DNA from: Lomentospora prolificans
Taxonomy: Eukaryota; Ascomycota; Sordariomycetes; Microascales; Microascaceae
Assembly (NCBI GenBank): GCA_029532625.1
Contig: JARFXM010000007.1
Coordinates: forward strand, 1,364,001 to 1,428,000
DNA: 64,000 nt
Reading direction: 5' to 3'
Shown here: positions 46,201-55,720 of the stretch, in pieces
How the letters are laid out: each line of letters starts with the position of its first letter
How positions within the stretch are numbered: position 1 is the stretch's first letter
The notes under the pieces: generated by a model
Told to the model about the DNA's origin: nothing
Databases searched by the model: none
Seen by the model: the letters and a program-made list of their open reading frames with translations, nothing else
Translations under genes and position numbers: made by a program

Positions 46201-49200
46201 ACGCGATGGCCCGTCTTGAAGAAGCGAGCCTTGAGCACGCCATCGTCGTCGCTCACTTGCTGTGCCCTCAAAGTTTCGACAGGAGTGTAGTCCTTCATGA
46301 GTTTGTAGGCAAGCGTAGGGCTCTCAATGACAAGTTCGCCCACAGCGCCAATGGGCATCAGATGTCTGTGATCCTCGGGGTTGACAATCCAGAATTTACC
46401 AATGAAGGGAGGAGCAATTCTCGAAAGCTGCTCAGCATTAGTAGCCTCAATCACCGAGATGCCCAAGGGACAGATGTCCGACGTTCCATAGGAAAGAAGG
46501 ACTTTTGTCTGGCCAGACCAGCGGTTAAAGGTGTCCTCGTCAAGATGCCTCGTACGAAAGCAGATGGTTTGGATGGAGGGGACCTGAGCGGGCTTAAGGC
46601 GGCGAGCGAGGACAGGGGTGATGTAGGTCCAATCGACGTTGAGCTTTTTCATGGCGCCAGCAAGATCGTGGACACGGTCAGAAGCGGAAGGAATACAGAC
46701 GCAGCCACCGCAGATGAGAGTGGTGAGGATCTCCGAGAGCGATGTATCCGAAGCGAACGACGAAAGTTGGAATACTCGGCTTGAAGCATCGATGCCAAGA
46801 GCAGGCCCTTGCGCGACGAGAGCCGTGCTCAGCGCCTCATGAGTGAAGAAGATGCCCCGCGCCTCCTTGGATCGGCTAGGAGAAGGAGAAAGGAAGAGCA
46901 TGCAGGCCGGGTTTCCCATATTGACCTTTGGGCACTCCTTCTCGGCAAGGAGCGAAGCCGAGAAAAGGCTATCGTTGACGATGACGAGTCCCTCAACCAT
47001 TGATTCAAGGCGCTTAGCACCCATATCCATGGCCAAAACGATCTTAGCACCAATCTGCCTAATGACTTTGTGTGCGAAGCTCTCGTCGTCCTCGTCGAGC
47101 GGGACGAAGCACCCTCCAGCCTTAAGTACGGCTAGGATAGCGACCGCAGACCATCGGCTCTTGCCGAGAATAATAGGAACCGGCATGCCCGGCTCAACGC
47201 CGAGCTTGACAAGGTAATGAGCGAGGCGGGCAATAAGCTTCGACATCTGGCGGTAGCTAAGCTGGCCGTCCCAAGAAGCGATCGCAGATGCGTGGGGCTC
47301 ACATTTGGCGATAACTTCAACGAGTTCGTGAACTGCCTTCTCCGACGCCGCTGTATTGCCACTGTCCGCGGCAGCGGTGATGGCAGCAGGGAGTTGAGTC
47401 ATGTCGCGGGCGCTAAAGAGGTCGACGCCACCGACCGAGCCGTTGGGAGAGTTGAGGACTGCCTTGATGGCGCAGCCAAAGGCATTAGCGATACCATCGC
47501 CCTGAACGCCAGTGAGGATACGGTGGTTGAGAGTGACTTCAAGATCACCGTTTTTTTGCACCATGACGCAGACCGAGATGTCCCGATCGAGGCTGTTGTA
47601 GTACAGAGAACAGCCGAGCTGGGTAGGAGCGCGTGCGCTGTTGAACCTGCTCTTGAGGCCCTTTGGCTCATCCAAAAAGGAAAGAGTAGTGTTGTAAAGA
47701 TGCTTTCCCTTTAGACCGAGAGCGTGCTCAATATCAGATACCGGGGTGAATTGATGAGGCAAGGATTGCGTGAGGTTGTCTTCAGCAGTTTGAATGACAG
47801 ACTCGAGCGATCGATGAGCTAAAAGATCCATGCTGCAGATAAGCTCGGTCTCGAATCCGCCGACGGCGGTAGCAATTCCTGCAGGAGCATCTGCTAAATC
47901 CCTCCCAGAGTGTCTAAAGCCGAAGCACACCTTCCTCTCGCCAGTGTACGCCCTAAGGACAAGACCCCAGGCCACGCGTAGAATAGTAGACCTCTTGATA
48001 CCGGAAGGGTGGCAAATGAGATCGAGGTCGGCCGCAGAGATGTCAAACTTGAAAGTCGTCGTCCGCTGCTTACCTTCGGCGTTTCCGGACCACAGAGCGG
48101 GGAACAAGCAAGGCTTAAACCCACTGAGCTGGGACGTCCAGAACTCTAGGTCCTCGTCAGACTTGATGGCCTTGAGCGACTCGAGATATTGCGGGTAAGA
48201 GAGCTCAAGATTCCTGGGAGAGACTTTATTACACATGTACGATCGCTTCAAATCCGAAGTGATCTTGTCAATGCTGAGCATATCGCAGATGGCCTGGCTA
48301 ATCTCGAGCTTCAGGAATGTCTTCTCCTCAGTATTGCACACAGAGAGACGGTGACGGGGCTCGGCCTTGCTCGACTTGAGGGGAGGAAGCGTGTTGAGAG
48401 CGAGAACGGCGTGGTCATCTAATTCGGCTTCAATGAAGAGCATCTCGGGGGAACACTTGCGCAGGATAACCGCATCGAAGAGCCCGTCCTCGGAAACACT
48501 TTCGATAAAAACGGTCCTCAAGGCGGGATACTTGGCAACGGTCTGCTGCCATGCCGTGCAGATCTTGGAAGAGTCAACAGCTTCGGCCTTGCCAGCGGTG
48601 AGTTCGAAGATGACGTGGAGGTTGCACGTGTTGGGCGCCAGTGATTGAGCGATAAGGATCTCCTGCTGGATAGGAGTAGCGGGGAAGACATTCTCAATGT
48701 CTCTAGCGCTAGAAATATTCAGGGTCATCAGGCGATCGCTATTCAACTTGGAGAGGCCGTCATAGTTGGCATTGAGGAGAGGCACATCTGCCAGAGTGAG
48801 CTCCTGGGAGCGATATCTCAGCCTGCCAATGGCCTCGAGGAGGAGATGCTCGTAGTTTGATATCCAGGTAGCGATCCTGTCCTGGTAGCGAGTCTCTTTA
48901 TTGTAAAGGAATTTGATCTTAGCGATGCCCTGGTCGACCATGGTGGATACCTCGAAGAGGGCGATGCGCCCGACATTAGGGCCAATATCTGAAGCGGCGG
49001 AGTCAATGGCGCGACCGGGGATAGGAAGCTGCTCGAAGATACCGTTCTCCGCCTCGAGCTGCTGAAGGGATCCGCCATATGTGAACATGATTTCAAACGG
49101 CCAATCTCGAGACTGGAAGTCTTGGGCATTAGGGCCGAGGAAGCGAGAGGTAAAGTACGCCCATCCGCGGCGGGGAATCGAACGACGGGTATCCTTCATG

Positions 49201-51263
49201 CGCCGAAGGACATTGACGAGGTCTTCCCCTCCATCGGTTTCTAACCAAAGAGGGCAGAGGGTAGTGAACCAGCCAATAGTTTCGGCAATGTCGAGATCGC
49301 TCGTCCACGGCTCCCGGCCGTGCTCTTGGTTCCAGATCACGGGAGGCCGCCTCTCAGGGAAGGTCTGGCAAAAGGAAAGGAGAAGAGTAGCAAGGTAGAT
49401 GTCGGTGGAGTCTGTCCTGAAAGCTTGGTTGCAAGTGGTCTGGAGGAGCGCTGTCAACTCGGGAGCGAGAGCGAAGCTCACCTCGGCGACGTCACCATAA
49501 GTGTTCCGCGTTGCATCGAGACCCCAGAACGCAAAGTCGCCAGTAGTGATGCCAAAGTTCATGGGTGCATCGTACTCGGGCTTCTGAATCTCGAGCCACT
49601 GAAGCTCGTTCCACCTCTGGAACGGCATGGAGCGCTCCGAGTAGAGGCTACCATTTTGAAGGAGCTCATTAATGTCGTGGATGATGACTCTCCAAGAAAT
49701 CAAGTCGATGACGAGGTGGTGAGCAACAATGTAAAGCATGTGCTGCGCGTCAACCGTCTTAATGTATTCGGCAGCGAAGACTGGACCCGCCTCAATATCA
49801 ATAAAGGACTGAGCCTGGCGGATGACGTCAAGGACGTCGTCGTTGGTACTGACAATGTGGTGACCAAACCGGTAAGAATCGGGGATGTTTGTGACGATCT
49901 TTTGCATCCAAGAGTCGTCATTAACACGGTGATACCGAGCTCTCAGCATCGAGTGGTGGCCTACGACTGCCTCCATAGCGGCGTGTACATCCTCAAGCGC
50001 TACATCCCTCCTGATCTTGAGAAGCATGCTCTGATTGAAGCGGTAGTTCCAGCAATCTGACGTCCTCGCCTCGTAATTTCCGCCAACGGGTGTCTTGAAG
50101 TAGAGCTGCTGCATTGGCGAAAGCCTGAACAGCTCGGCGCCCTCGTTGATCTCTTCAGCCCACTGATTCGGAATGTGTCCAGTGTAGGCGGCAAGGAAGG
50201 CGAGGTGCGCGACAGAATCGCTCTGAATAACCTCATCGGCGGATAAGGAGAATCCTTTCCCCTTGGCCACAGCGACGAGCTGCAGAGCGGAGAATTCATC
50301 ACCACCGAGCTCTCTAAAGGAGAGGTTCATCCCGACGCGGTCGACGGGCATCTTCAAAACGCGGCTGATAAGCCTTTGCAGTGTTTTCTCGGCATCAGTC
50401 GCAGGCTCCTGATAGAGAACCTGGGTCTCGGCGTTAAGGAGCTGTCGGTGCGTCTCTTCGTTGATGTTTTGGATCCAGGTTTGCAACTTCCTCCGATCGG
50501 CACCACCGTCCTCTACGAGGGGCATTTGTTCAAGGACAACCCACGCGTCCGGGATTGTGGATACAGCGGTCGAATTCTGGAGAAGCATGCGGAGAGCGGC
50601 GATGTGGGAACCGGCGAATTGCTGGTGAGACTGGGGGATAAGCTCGGGCGTGCAACCACAAGATCCCTCGTCAGAGCTACTGACGCCGGAGATGATGAGG
50701 AAGGCAACGACCTTTCCTTCTAGGTAACCGGCCTTTGGCCTAATGACCGCGGCTAGAGGAACCTGAGACGTTGAGGTTAGGAGCTCTTCCGTTACAACTA
50801 TCTCGGGGTCCATCTGCGCCGTGGCTCTGCTAGAGGGTCGGGTGGGAGAGTGCAGAGACGGTGAGTACGTCGACTCCTCGGGCCCGTTGCTAAACGTCTC
50901 AGAGGCCTCGCTACTGCTGTTATCGGAGCCCCTGGAGGACGATCGTTTTGGCAGCTCCTCATGAGTAGCGATGTGGGCGGGGCGAATACATGTTTGTAGT
51001 TCGGCGATGGTTCTACACTCGAGAATGTCGTCTTCGCCGAGGACGAGGTTCATCTTAGCGAACGCTTTTGTTAACGTTATCGCTGACGATTTGCTACCGC
51101 CGAGATCTGTGAAGGAGTCATAAAGCTGAATTTCACTTCGAGGAATGATGAGCACCTTGGAGATGGCGGTCACTAGCTTGTCGCCCAAGGACTCCCCTGT
51201 GGTGGTATTATTCATTGTTGTGTCTATCCGAGGTAGACTTAGCCTCTTGATGTCTGTCGCCAT
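43299..51263 (-). CDS. NRPS-derived megaprotein with inactivated active sites (pseudo-synthetase)
   Basis: A single intronless frame of 2,654 aa. Order by eye: carrier T1 (about 25-95); a C-terminal adenylation remnant (about 160-270); T2 (about 290-360); epimerase-type domain (about 378-830; LSPMQQLYF, HHLVIDLISW 515-524, NQEHGREPW); condensation C1 (about 858-1290; FPATPIQQ); adenylation A2 (about 1310-1820); T3 (about 1850-1925); C2 (about 1965-2390); T4 (about 2425-2505); then a Ser-rich 145-residue tail. Key residues are missing. The phosphopantetheine Ser is Lys58 in T1 (LGGSK), Glu323 in T2 (LGGDE), Met1885 in T3 (LGGDM) and Leu2461 in T4 (LWGSL). The HHxxxDG motif is SQAICDM (989-995) in C1 and STAQYDE (2093-2099) in C2. 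A2 has LSPSPSRSKEARG in place of the P-loop and KTGHR for KTGDR. Ordinary peptide synthesis is therefore impossible, yet there is no stop or frameshift. A structural or regulatory role is inferred. No tailoring genes are adjacent. Confidence 0.9.
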   Translation of the reverse strand: MATDIKRLSLPRIDTTMNNTTTGESLGDKLVTAISKVLIIPRSEIQLYDSFTDLGGSKSSAITLTKAFAKMNLVLGEDDILECRTIAELQTCIRPAHIATHEELPKRSSSRGSDNSSSEASETFSNGPEESTYSPSLHSPTRPSSRATAQMDPEIVVTEELLTSTSQVPLAAVIRPKAGYLEGKVVAFLIISGVSSSDEGSCGCTPELIPQSHQQFAGSHIAALRMLLQNSTAVSTIPDAWVVLEQMPLVEDGGADRRKLQTWIQNINEETHRQLLNAETQVLYQEPATDAEKTLQRLISRVLKMPVDRVGMNLSFRELGGDEFSALQLVAVAKGKGFSLSADEVIQSDSVAHLAFLAAYTGHIPNQWAEEINEGAELFRLSPMQQLYFKTPVGGNYEARTSDCWNYRFNQSMLLKIRRDVALEDVHAAMEAVVGHHSMLRARYHRVNDDSWMQKIVTNIPDSYRFGHHIVSTNDDVLDVIRQAQSFIDIEAGPVFAAEYIKTVDAQHMLYIVAHHLVIDLISWRVIIHDINELLQNGSLYSERSMPFQRWNELQWLEIQKPEYDAPMNFGITTGDFAFWGLDATRNTYGDVAEVSFALAPELTALLQTTCNQAFRTDSTDIYLATLLLSFCQTFPERRPPVIWNQEHGREPWTSDLDIAETIGWFTTLCPLWLETDGGEDLVNVLRRMKDTRRSIPRRGWAYFTSRFLGPNAQDFQSRDWPFEIMFTYGGSLQQLEAENGIFEQLPIPGRAIDSAASDIGPNVGRIALFEVSTMVDQGIAKIKFLYNKETRYQDRIATWISNYEHLLLEAIGRLRYRSQELTLADVPLLNANYDGLSKLNSDRLMTLNISSARDIENVFPATPIQQEILIAQSLAPNTCNLHVIFELTAGKAEAVDSSKICTAWQQTVAKYPALRTVFIESVSEDGLFDAVILRKCSPEMLFIEAELDDHAVLALNTLPPLKSSKAEPRHRLSVCNTEEKTFLKLEISQAICDMLSIDKITSDLKRSYMCNKVSPRNLELSYPQYLESLKAIKSDEDLEFWTSQLSGFKPCLFPALWSGNAEGKQRTTTFKFDISAADLDLICHPSGIKRSTILRVAWGLVLRAYTGERKVCFGFRHSGRDLADAPAGIATAVGGFETELICSMDLLAHRSLESVIQTAEDNLTQSLPHQFTPVSDIEHALGLKGKHLYNTTLSFLDEPKGLKSRFNSARAPTQLGCSLYYNSLDRDISVCVMVQKNGDLEVTLNHRILTGVQGDGIANAFGCAIKAVLNSPNGSVGGVDLFSARDMTQLPAAITAAADSGNTAASEKAVHELVEVIAKCEPHASAIASWDGQLSYRQMSKLIARLAHYLVKLGVEPGMPVPIILGKSRWSAVAILAVLKAGGCFVPLDEDDESFAHKVIRQIGAKIVLAMDMGAKRLESMVEGLVIVNDSLFSASLLAEKECPKVNMGNPACMLFLSPSPSRSKEARGIFFTHEALSTALVAQGPALGIDASSRVFQLSSFASDTSLSEILTTLICGGCVCIPSASDRVHDLAGAMKKLNVDWTYITPVLARRLKPAQVPSIQTICFRTRHLDEDTFNRWSGQTKVLLSYGTSDICPLGISVIEATNAEQLSRIAPPFIGKFWIVNPEDHRHLMPIGAVGELVIESPTLAYKLMKDYTPVETLRAQQVSDDDGVLKARFFKTGHRVRYMNDGTMELIANRRDDLSLNGNVIPVPAVEKHLRRCLGIDVEVVVDTVLTKDNSHVLTAFVELGEHFCGMNELSMLSPKTKERAFMAKRLIESYMNTNLPSYMMPPAVVPIRTFPMTPSLKIHRRKLQKMASGLTEAELVGIASSDDAEGVQTIQIKPLPLTQVEERMRAIWADLLQIDPMAISGTQSFLRLGGDMHLVAKAVVACRKEGLVIRLGDILSNTSLTDLCQSITLSEEPVRLTDPEVGFTMSPETLITLQYVRSTVAPAAGISESSIVDVALATSTQVRALESNLRGSRGGINHVVLNFTGFVDYKKIELACNELIKVHPILRTSFVTHDRQVYQIVTDGDALSITKLDCPSRRVQAVVEKVAKKDEAEPITLSAPFTKFTFVDGGKNSALLVRLSTAQYDESSIPLLVHDLKRIYSGSQNTSLQRSSFADFARQATATSSQGAVDHWAALLEGATITQVIANTKPQKLSMTPRTLTKSVRVPFADISELGITFDTVLKGAWAMVLASLAGTSDVAFGEVIDGRHVRMPTANGVAGVWGPLSNIIPVRVRFPDAPSTPLDLLKCLHEQRLASIPFENMGMYEIVEKCTSWPYWSRFSTVVQHRYRNGLGEAQKFNIGGATCHVSVVESQFKDVTDMFVSSMQSCADLATVSITFCENRVPVSFAELAISMLVSTIESLTAVALMTEPSILSGVDLCHMTRQIPLPQVDFDPTPTPQSHLLSPSDLMGLKAVISAAWTDLLDPVAHGVPEPHLATASFYDLWGSLIPAHLLATRLTSDLASLNLSVNDLTISMDEVIDNPSQIKQLELLARKIRDPHRTPKSATALMRSIRRLSTQSRTASVASTQHTAISSRSGGSTFVSPIHEDAEVTNFGPAQGLTLAAESEAGDGISPLSPLSAPMFPRLTVPSDGFSSAANSPSTPQSQSKVLMRRASKVLERMSRLSSIHYGGGPVVPSSAT

Positions 51264-54186
51264 CTTGGCTGTCTCTGTGAGGTTGTTTAGAGGTGGCAGT
51301 TAGGGACGGAGAAACAGACCCGGAGAACAGGGAGGTAAGCAAGGGGCTAGAAGAAAATTCCTAGGTCAGAGGCGGACGAGGTGGCCAAGTCACTCCGGGG
51401 AATGGAGGTGGCGGAGGACAAATGAAATCGAGGCCAAGTGACTTGACGACAATGAAGTCGTGGAATGGTTGTAAGTGGCAGCTGTTTGGATTGGGAAATG
51501 GAAAGAAGATCAAAAAAGAAGAGACATGAAGGGAGTTGGATGTAAGTGGGCGTGCAAGGTCTATGTAAGGAGCGATGGATGGTGGGTGGAAGAGGCGGAG
51601 CGAACGATGGAGGAGGCTTAACGCTTACACGCCTGGCGACGCGAGAGGGAAGCATCTTTGCTGAAGCATTGGGATTTCTCGGCTACACCACTCCAAGGCA
51701 TGCAGAATCTAATGACACTAACCAAAGTACCTGGATACCCCTACAGGAACCAATCTGCCGAGATCAACGGCGGGCCCTGGTGTAAAGAGGAGAAATTCGG
51801 AAGGCATGAGGAACTACTGGGAGCTGGGGCATCTTTCAAAGCACGCGCTACGGGAGACAAACAGAGGGTGTCAATGTGGAATGCAAGGAGGGTGTGGGCT
51901 GGGGAATGGGGAATCGCATCGATGCAGGGCCCGATACTCGACCGAAGAAATTGGGCAAAGTACGGAGTACAAGAAGACGACGATAACACAAATACACGAC
52001 AGTATGACCAAGGCTGTGATACAGAGCTAAGATGGTGGGCAGCGGGGGGCCCGTTGGCTGGGGGCGGGTATGTGTAAACACTGGGGTGTCAGAGTGCCTC
52101 GCGTGGAATCAGTCCCAGATAGGGTTGGTTCTATGTGGCGCGCGAGGAAGGAGCCCAGATTGCGACCATGGAGCAAATTACAACACCGGTGCATGGCATG
52201 GCAGGTTGGTAGGGGGTACGAGAAGATGTAATATGTGGCTCCTTAGTCGAGGGTTCTTCGATTGCTCAAGTGGTAAGTGTACAGCCCCCGAGGATTAGGA
52301 TGAAACAAGCGACGAACAGGATGTAAGAATAGGATCCGCCGATTGTTGGGAGTGAGTGGCAGGGTGGCAAGCCGTCAGGTCGGCGCCAGGCTTACTCGGA
52401 GTTTGTCAGTCGTGTTTTGGTCCAGTCAGAATGCTCGAGCTCCATTACTTTGTGACAAAGTCACCTTTTTGTCAATGATGGCTGTACAAGCATCCTAGTG
52501 ATATTAGATCTGAGCATGACTGCGATGGAATTTTTCTTATGGCAATAACAATACGGTCATTCCGCCGAGACTATAGGATAGTTGATATTGTGGAAAGGCC
52601 GCATGGCCAGCGATGGTTCATGGTGGCTGGCCAGCCAGGCCAAAAATGCTCTTGCCGCTGACGCCTTTCCTTTCAGCCAGGCCGGCAGCATCCACTTGAC
52701 GGGCGGGGAGGCTGAAAGCAGAGCTGGCCTGCTGGCTGGCTTTCTAAATAATAAAACTGGCAAATGCCGATTCGAAGGTGAGTGAAAATAGAAAATGGTA
52801 CGAAAACTCAATAAGCAAACTTAAGTGACGATGAAAGCAGAGAAAAGGAACCGGCAGGGTAACCTTTGGGTGCTTTGGTTTTTTCTTACTGTCAGCCTGG
52901 CATCGTTTCGTCCCCGGCCTGGCCTGGCCTGGCCTGAATACTGCCTGGCATGAGAAGGGGTGATCCATCGAATTAACCGATCTCCCAACTTAGACATTGT
53001 GCAGCCGGTGGCAGCAGGGGAAGCACAACCCACTTCACCTTGGCCGGTTCTTGCCGCGCTAAATCCAACAAGTCAAGGGTCATTCAGTCTCCCACCCCCA
53101 GAGCTTGTCCTCGTGCTTTCCCGTTGCAGCGGACAAGAACATGAGAAGGTGACCTTCGCAGCGGAGATTAGTGAGTGGCTTTGATCCTGGCGAGGGCAAC
53201 TCCTTCCACCTCGCTCGAGGCACTCTCAACCGGGTGTGGAGGCTGGAGACTGTGAACTAGCCAATGAAGGCGCCGCATTATCCTTGGCCGTTGGAGACAG
53301 GAATCCTCAGGACAACGACACGTGAAGCGTGAAGAGAACGTCGCTCTTGGTTGAACGGCTGTGCTATCTCCTCAACCAAGGAATGAATTTGCATGTCTAG
53401 CTCGAATTCTCGCACGACAGTCCAAGGCCTTCTGGCCCACCGGGTATTGACACTGGCAGTGAATTAATCCCGCCCTCTATTATCATGACGCTTGAAGGCT
53501 GGCAAGGTCATGGCAGTCGACCCATAAACCCACCCGCCTCTGAGCTCGACTAGTCAACCTCTTTGATACCTTTTCGGCTGATATTGAATTCTTAAGCCAA
53601 GAAGACACAATGCGACATCCAGAAAAAAAAATGCGCTGCTCGCCGGCATATCATCAGCTCGTTAATGTACGAGGCAGGAGTTCGGCAGTCTTGTCTCCAT
53701 GCAAACTTGACTCAATGCCATTCCCTCCCACGATCAATCGATCCTCTCCGCTACATAGGATCACTGATGTGCGGCACTGATTTATGCCTTGCCTTGGGTC
53801 TCTACATCGAAGACGTTCGCCGGCATTGACAACCGCACGCAAGTGATGGACGGAGCAGAACCGAGTCTCATGCTCCCCGTCCGTGCGGCCGTGCCACCCC
53901 CACCAGATTTCTGCCTGTACCTACATGAGAAATGACTAGGCCTCATCCTGGCGCATGTTTGTGTAGCCAGCCAACCCCGGTGTCGGTGGTAGCGCCCGAC
54001 GAATCCTTGCCAGCAGCATCAACGAATCTTCTTGGCCTCAAGCACGACAATACTTGTCCTGTTTTTGGTCTTCTCGACAACTGTAATCAGTTCAATCACC
54101 GATCAATTATCCCTGGCTTGACAGATGGACAAAAGGTGTAGATCTTCAATAATCCATCGCGGATTTCCTCCGCGATCTGCGCGCTT
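51264..54186. other. Promoter of the NRPS-like gene and intergenic sequence
   Basis: No gene is recognised. The segment 52610-52990 is again dense in CTGGC/GCCAG, including a GGCCT tandem (GGCCTGGCCTGGCCTGGCC near 52917). An inverted repeat is at 54156-54176 (listed separately). Confidence 0.45.
54156..54176. promoter_or_regulatory. Inverted repeat with CGG-N7-CCG
   Basis: ATCGCGGA and TCCGCGAT form a perfect 8-bp inverted repeat around a 5-nt centre. It contains CGG-N7-CCG, the layout of a Zn(II)2Cys6 dimer site, and could also form a small hairpin. No target gene is obvious. Confidence 0.3.
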
Positions 54187-54633
54187 ATGTGGAGCGAAGC
54201 TCATCTGTTCCGCCGAGGCTTTATGACCTTTTTATTTTTATCGCTTGTTTACGGATTATTCTTGCTTCTTATGTCTATCTTCAACACCAACTTGGCCCCT
54301 CTGAGTGACGCTTACGCTCTTTCATCCGCGGGGGACGCCATTTGTTCTGCTGTGGCGCTTGTTTCTAAATCGGGAAACAGGGGCCTAAAAAGCTCTGCCT
54401 CTTCATGGCTGCACAGCCTCGATGAGCATCCATCGCTGGCTCTCCATTCGAGCAACAGGAATCCACCGGGGTACAAGCAAGAATGCTTAAGATTGCTCCA
54501 GAACCCACTCAGACCGACATTTGATCATTGGGGTCGGCCTAGCTTGGCGCGACTGAGCTTATTTCCAGGACCATTCCCAGAAATAGAAGCCGAAGTGCTG
54601 GTGCTTGAATTGTTCCTCTTTCCTCCGTATTGA
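54187..54633 (+). other. Weak ORF with one hydrophobic segment
   Basis: A 148-codon frame starts MWSEAHLFRRGF and has a strong hydrophobic stretch (FLFLSLVYGLFLLLMSIF). The remainder is Ser/Leu-rich without recognisable family or splice sites. It could be a small membrane protein or a chance ORF; I favour chance. Confidence 0.2.
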
Positions 54634-55720
54634 TGCCAGATCTGGAGAGCTGAGCCAGTGGCCCTGCTGTAAATTGGGCGAAAGAGTTGGCCCGGTCTCA
54701 CGCTGCACGAGATAATGGTATTGGTCTCTTATGATTGAGTAGGTCTAAAAAAGAATCATGACCCACGGTATTGTCCTTTGGATCTGCACACCTGTCCATC
54801 CATGAATAGCCTCCAATAGCTACAAGCGCAAAGCGAAAAAAAAAATAATAGACATGATGTCGTCCCACGCTGTGTAAGACATCACGGCGCGCCGCGTATC
54901 GTCCGTTCCGAGCCCGGGTGTACATTTTCCTTCATGCTGTAAAATGGCGGAATCCTTTCCATCGATTCATCTTCTAAAATAGAAAATATCAAAAAATGTC
55001 AGCCCTCGAGAGTTTGTCCTACCCCTCTGTCCGGCGACTGCGGCGGGCTTGGCCAGCGTTACCATGGTCTAGGTGGAGTGCAGACAAACTCAAAATCTCC
55101 ATTTACCTGATTTTTAGATTGTACCTTTCCACCTTACCAAAAGACTGAGAAGACTAAATTTTTTGGCAATGGTTGGATGGACACATATCAGTTAGCCGCA
55201 CCCGTGAAAGTCTGCGCTCTAACTGGCAGAAGCCTCCCATGGGTGTCTTGTCGCCGAGTTAGCAAGAATATCGAAGCTCCTACCCCCGTCCGCGGTGGCA
55301 AGATCCAACATAACCCTCCCCCCTCCCCAAAGAAAAAGAAAAACACGGTCACTAAGGCTTAGAATGATATCTGGAACAAGAGAGACCTGTGGTCTCGAAG
55401 CTGGCTCACATTCACCTCCACGGGGCCGATATCACCAACACATAGTCCAAACGTCCAAGATGAGATCGGCGCCGCGTACTTGGACTAACAGCAATGCCAC
55501 GAGATTCTTCGTAGGCCCAGGCATATTTGAGAAATTAGACTTCCAACATTAGGTTTAATCCTGTGGATCCATATGCAGACCGTAGACATGTACCAGCCAT
55601 ATATACTCGTAAAACATCAAGACAAGAAAGCCAGCATCCCTAACCCAAAACATACATACAAGGCCCAACCAAAAGTGACACCACCCTAAGGACCTATCCG
55701 ACGACCAACTCATCAAAATC
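54634..55720. other. Intergenic, no gene recognised
   Basis: Only short frames occur; the right part is the 3' region of the hydrolase gene. An A-run lies at 54836-54845. Confidence 0.5.

Noticed and set aside
45606..46784. 392-aa plus-strand ORF and other plus-strand ORFs between 43.4 and 50.7 kb
   Set aside because: They are antisense shadows of the NRPS-like gene, with no start context or domain of their own.
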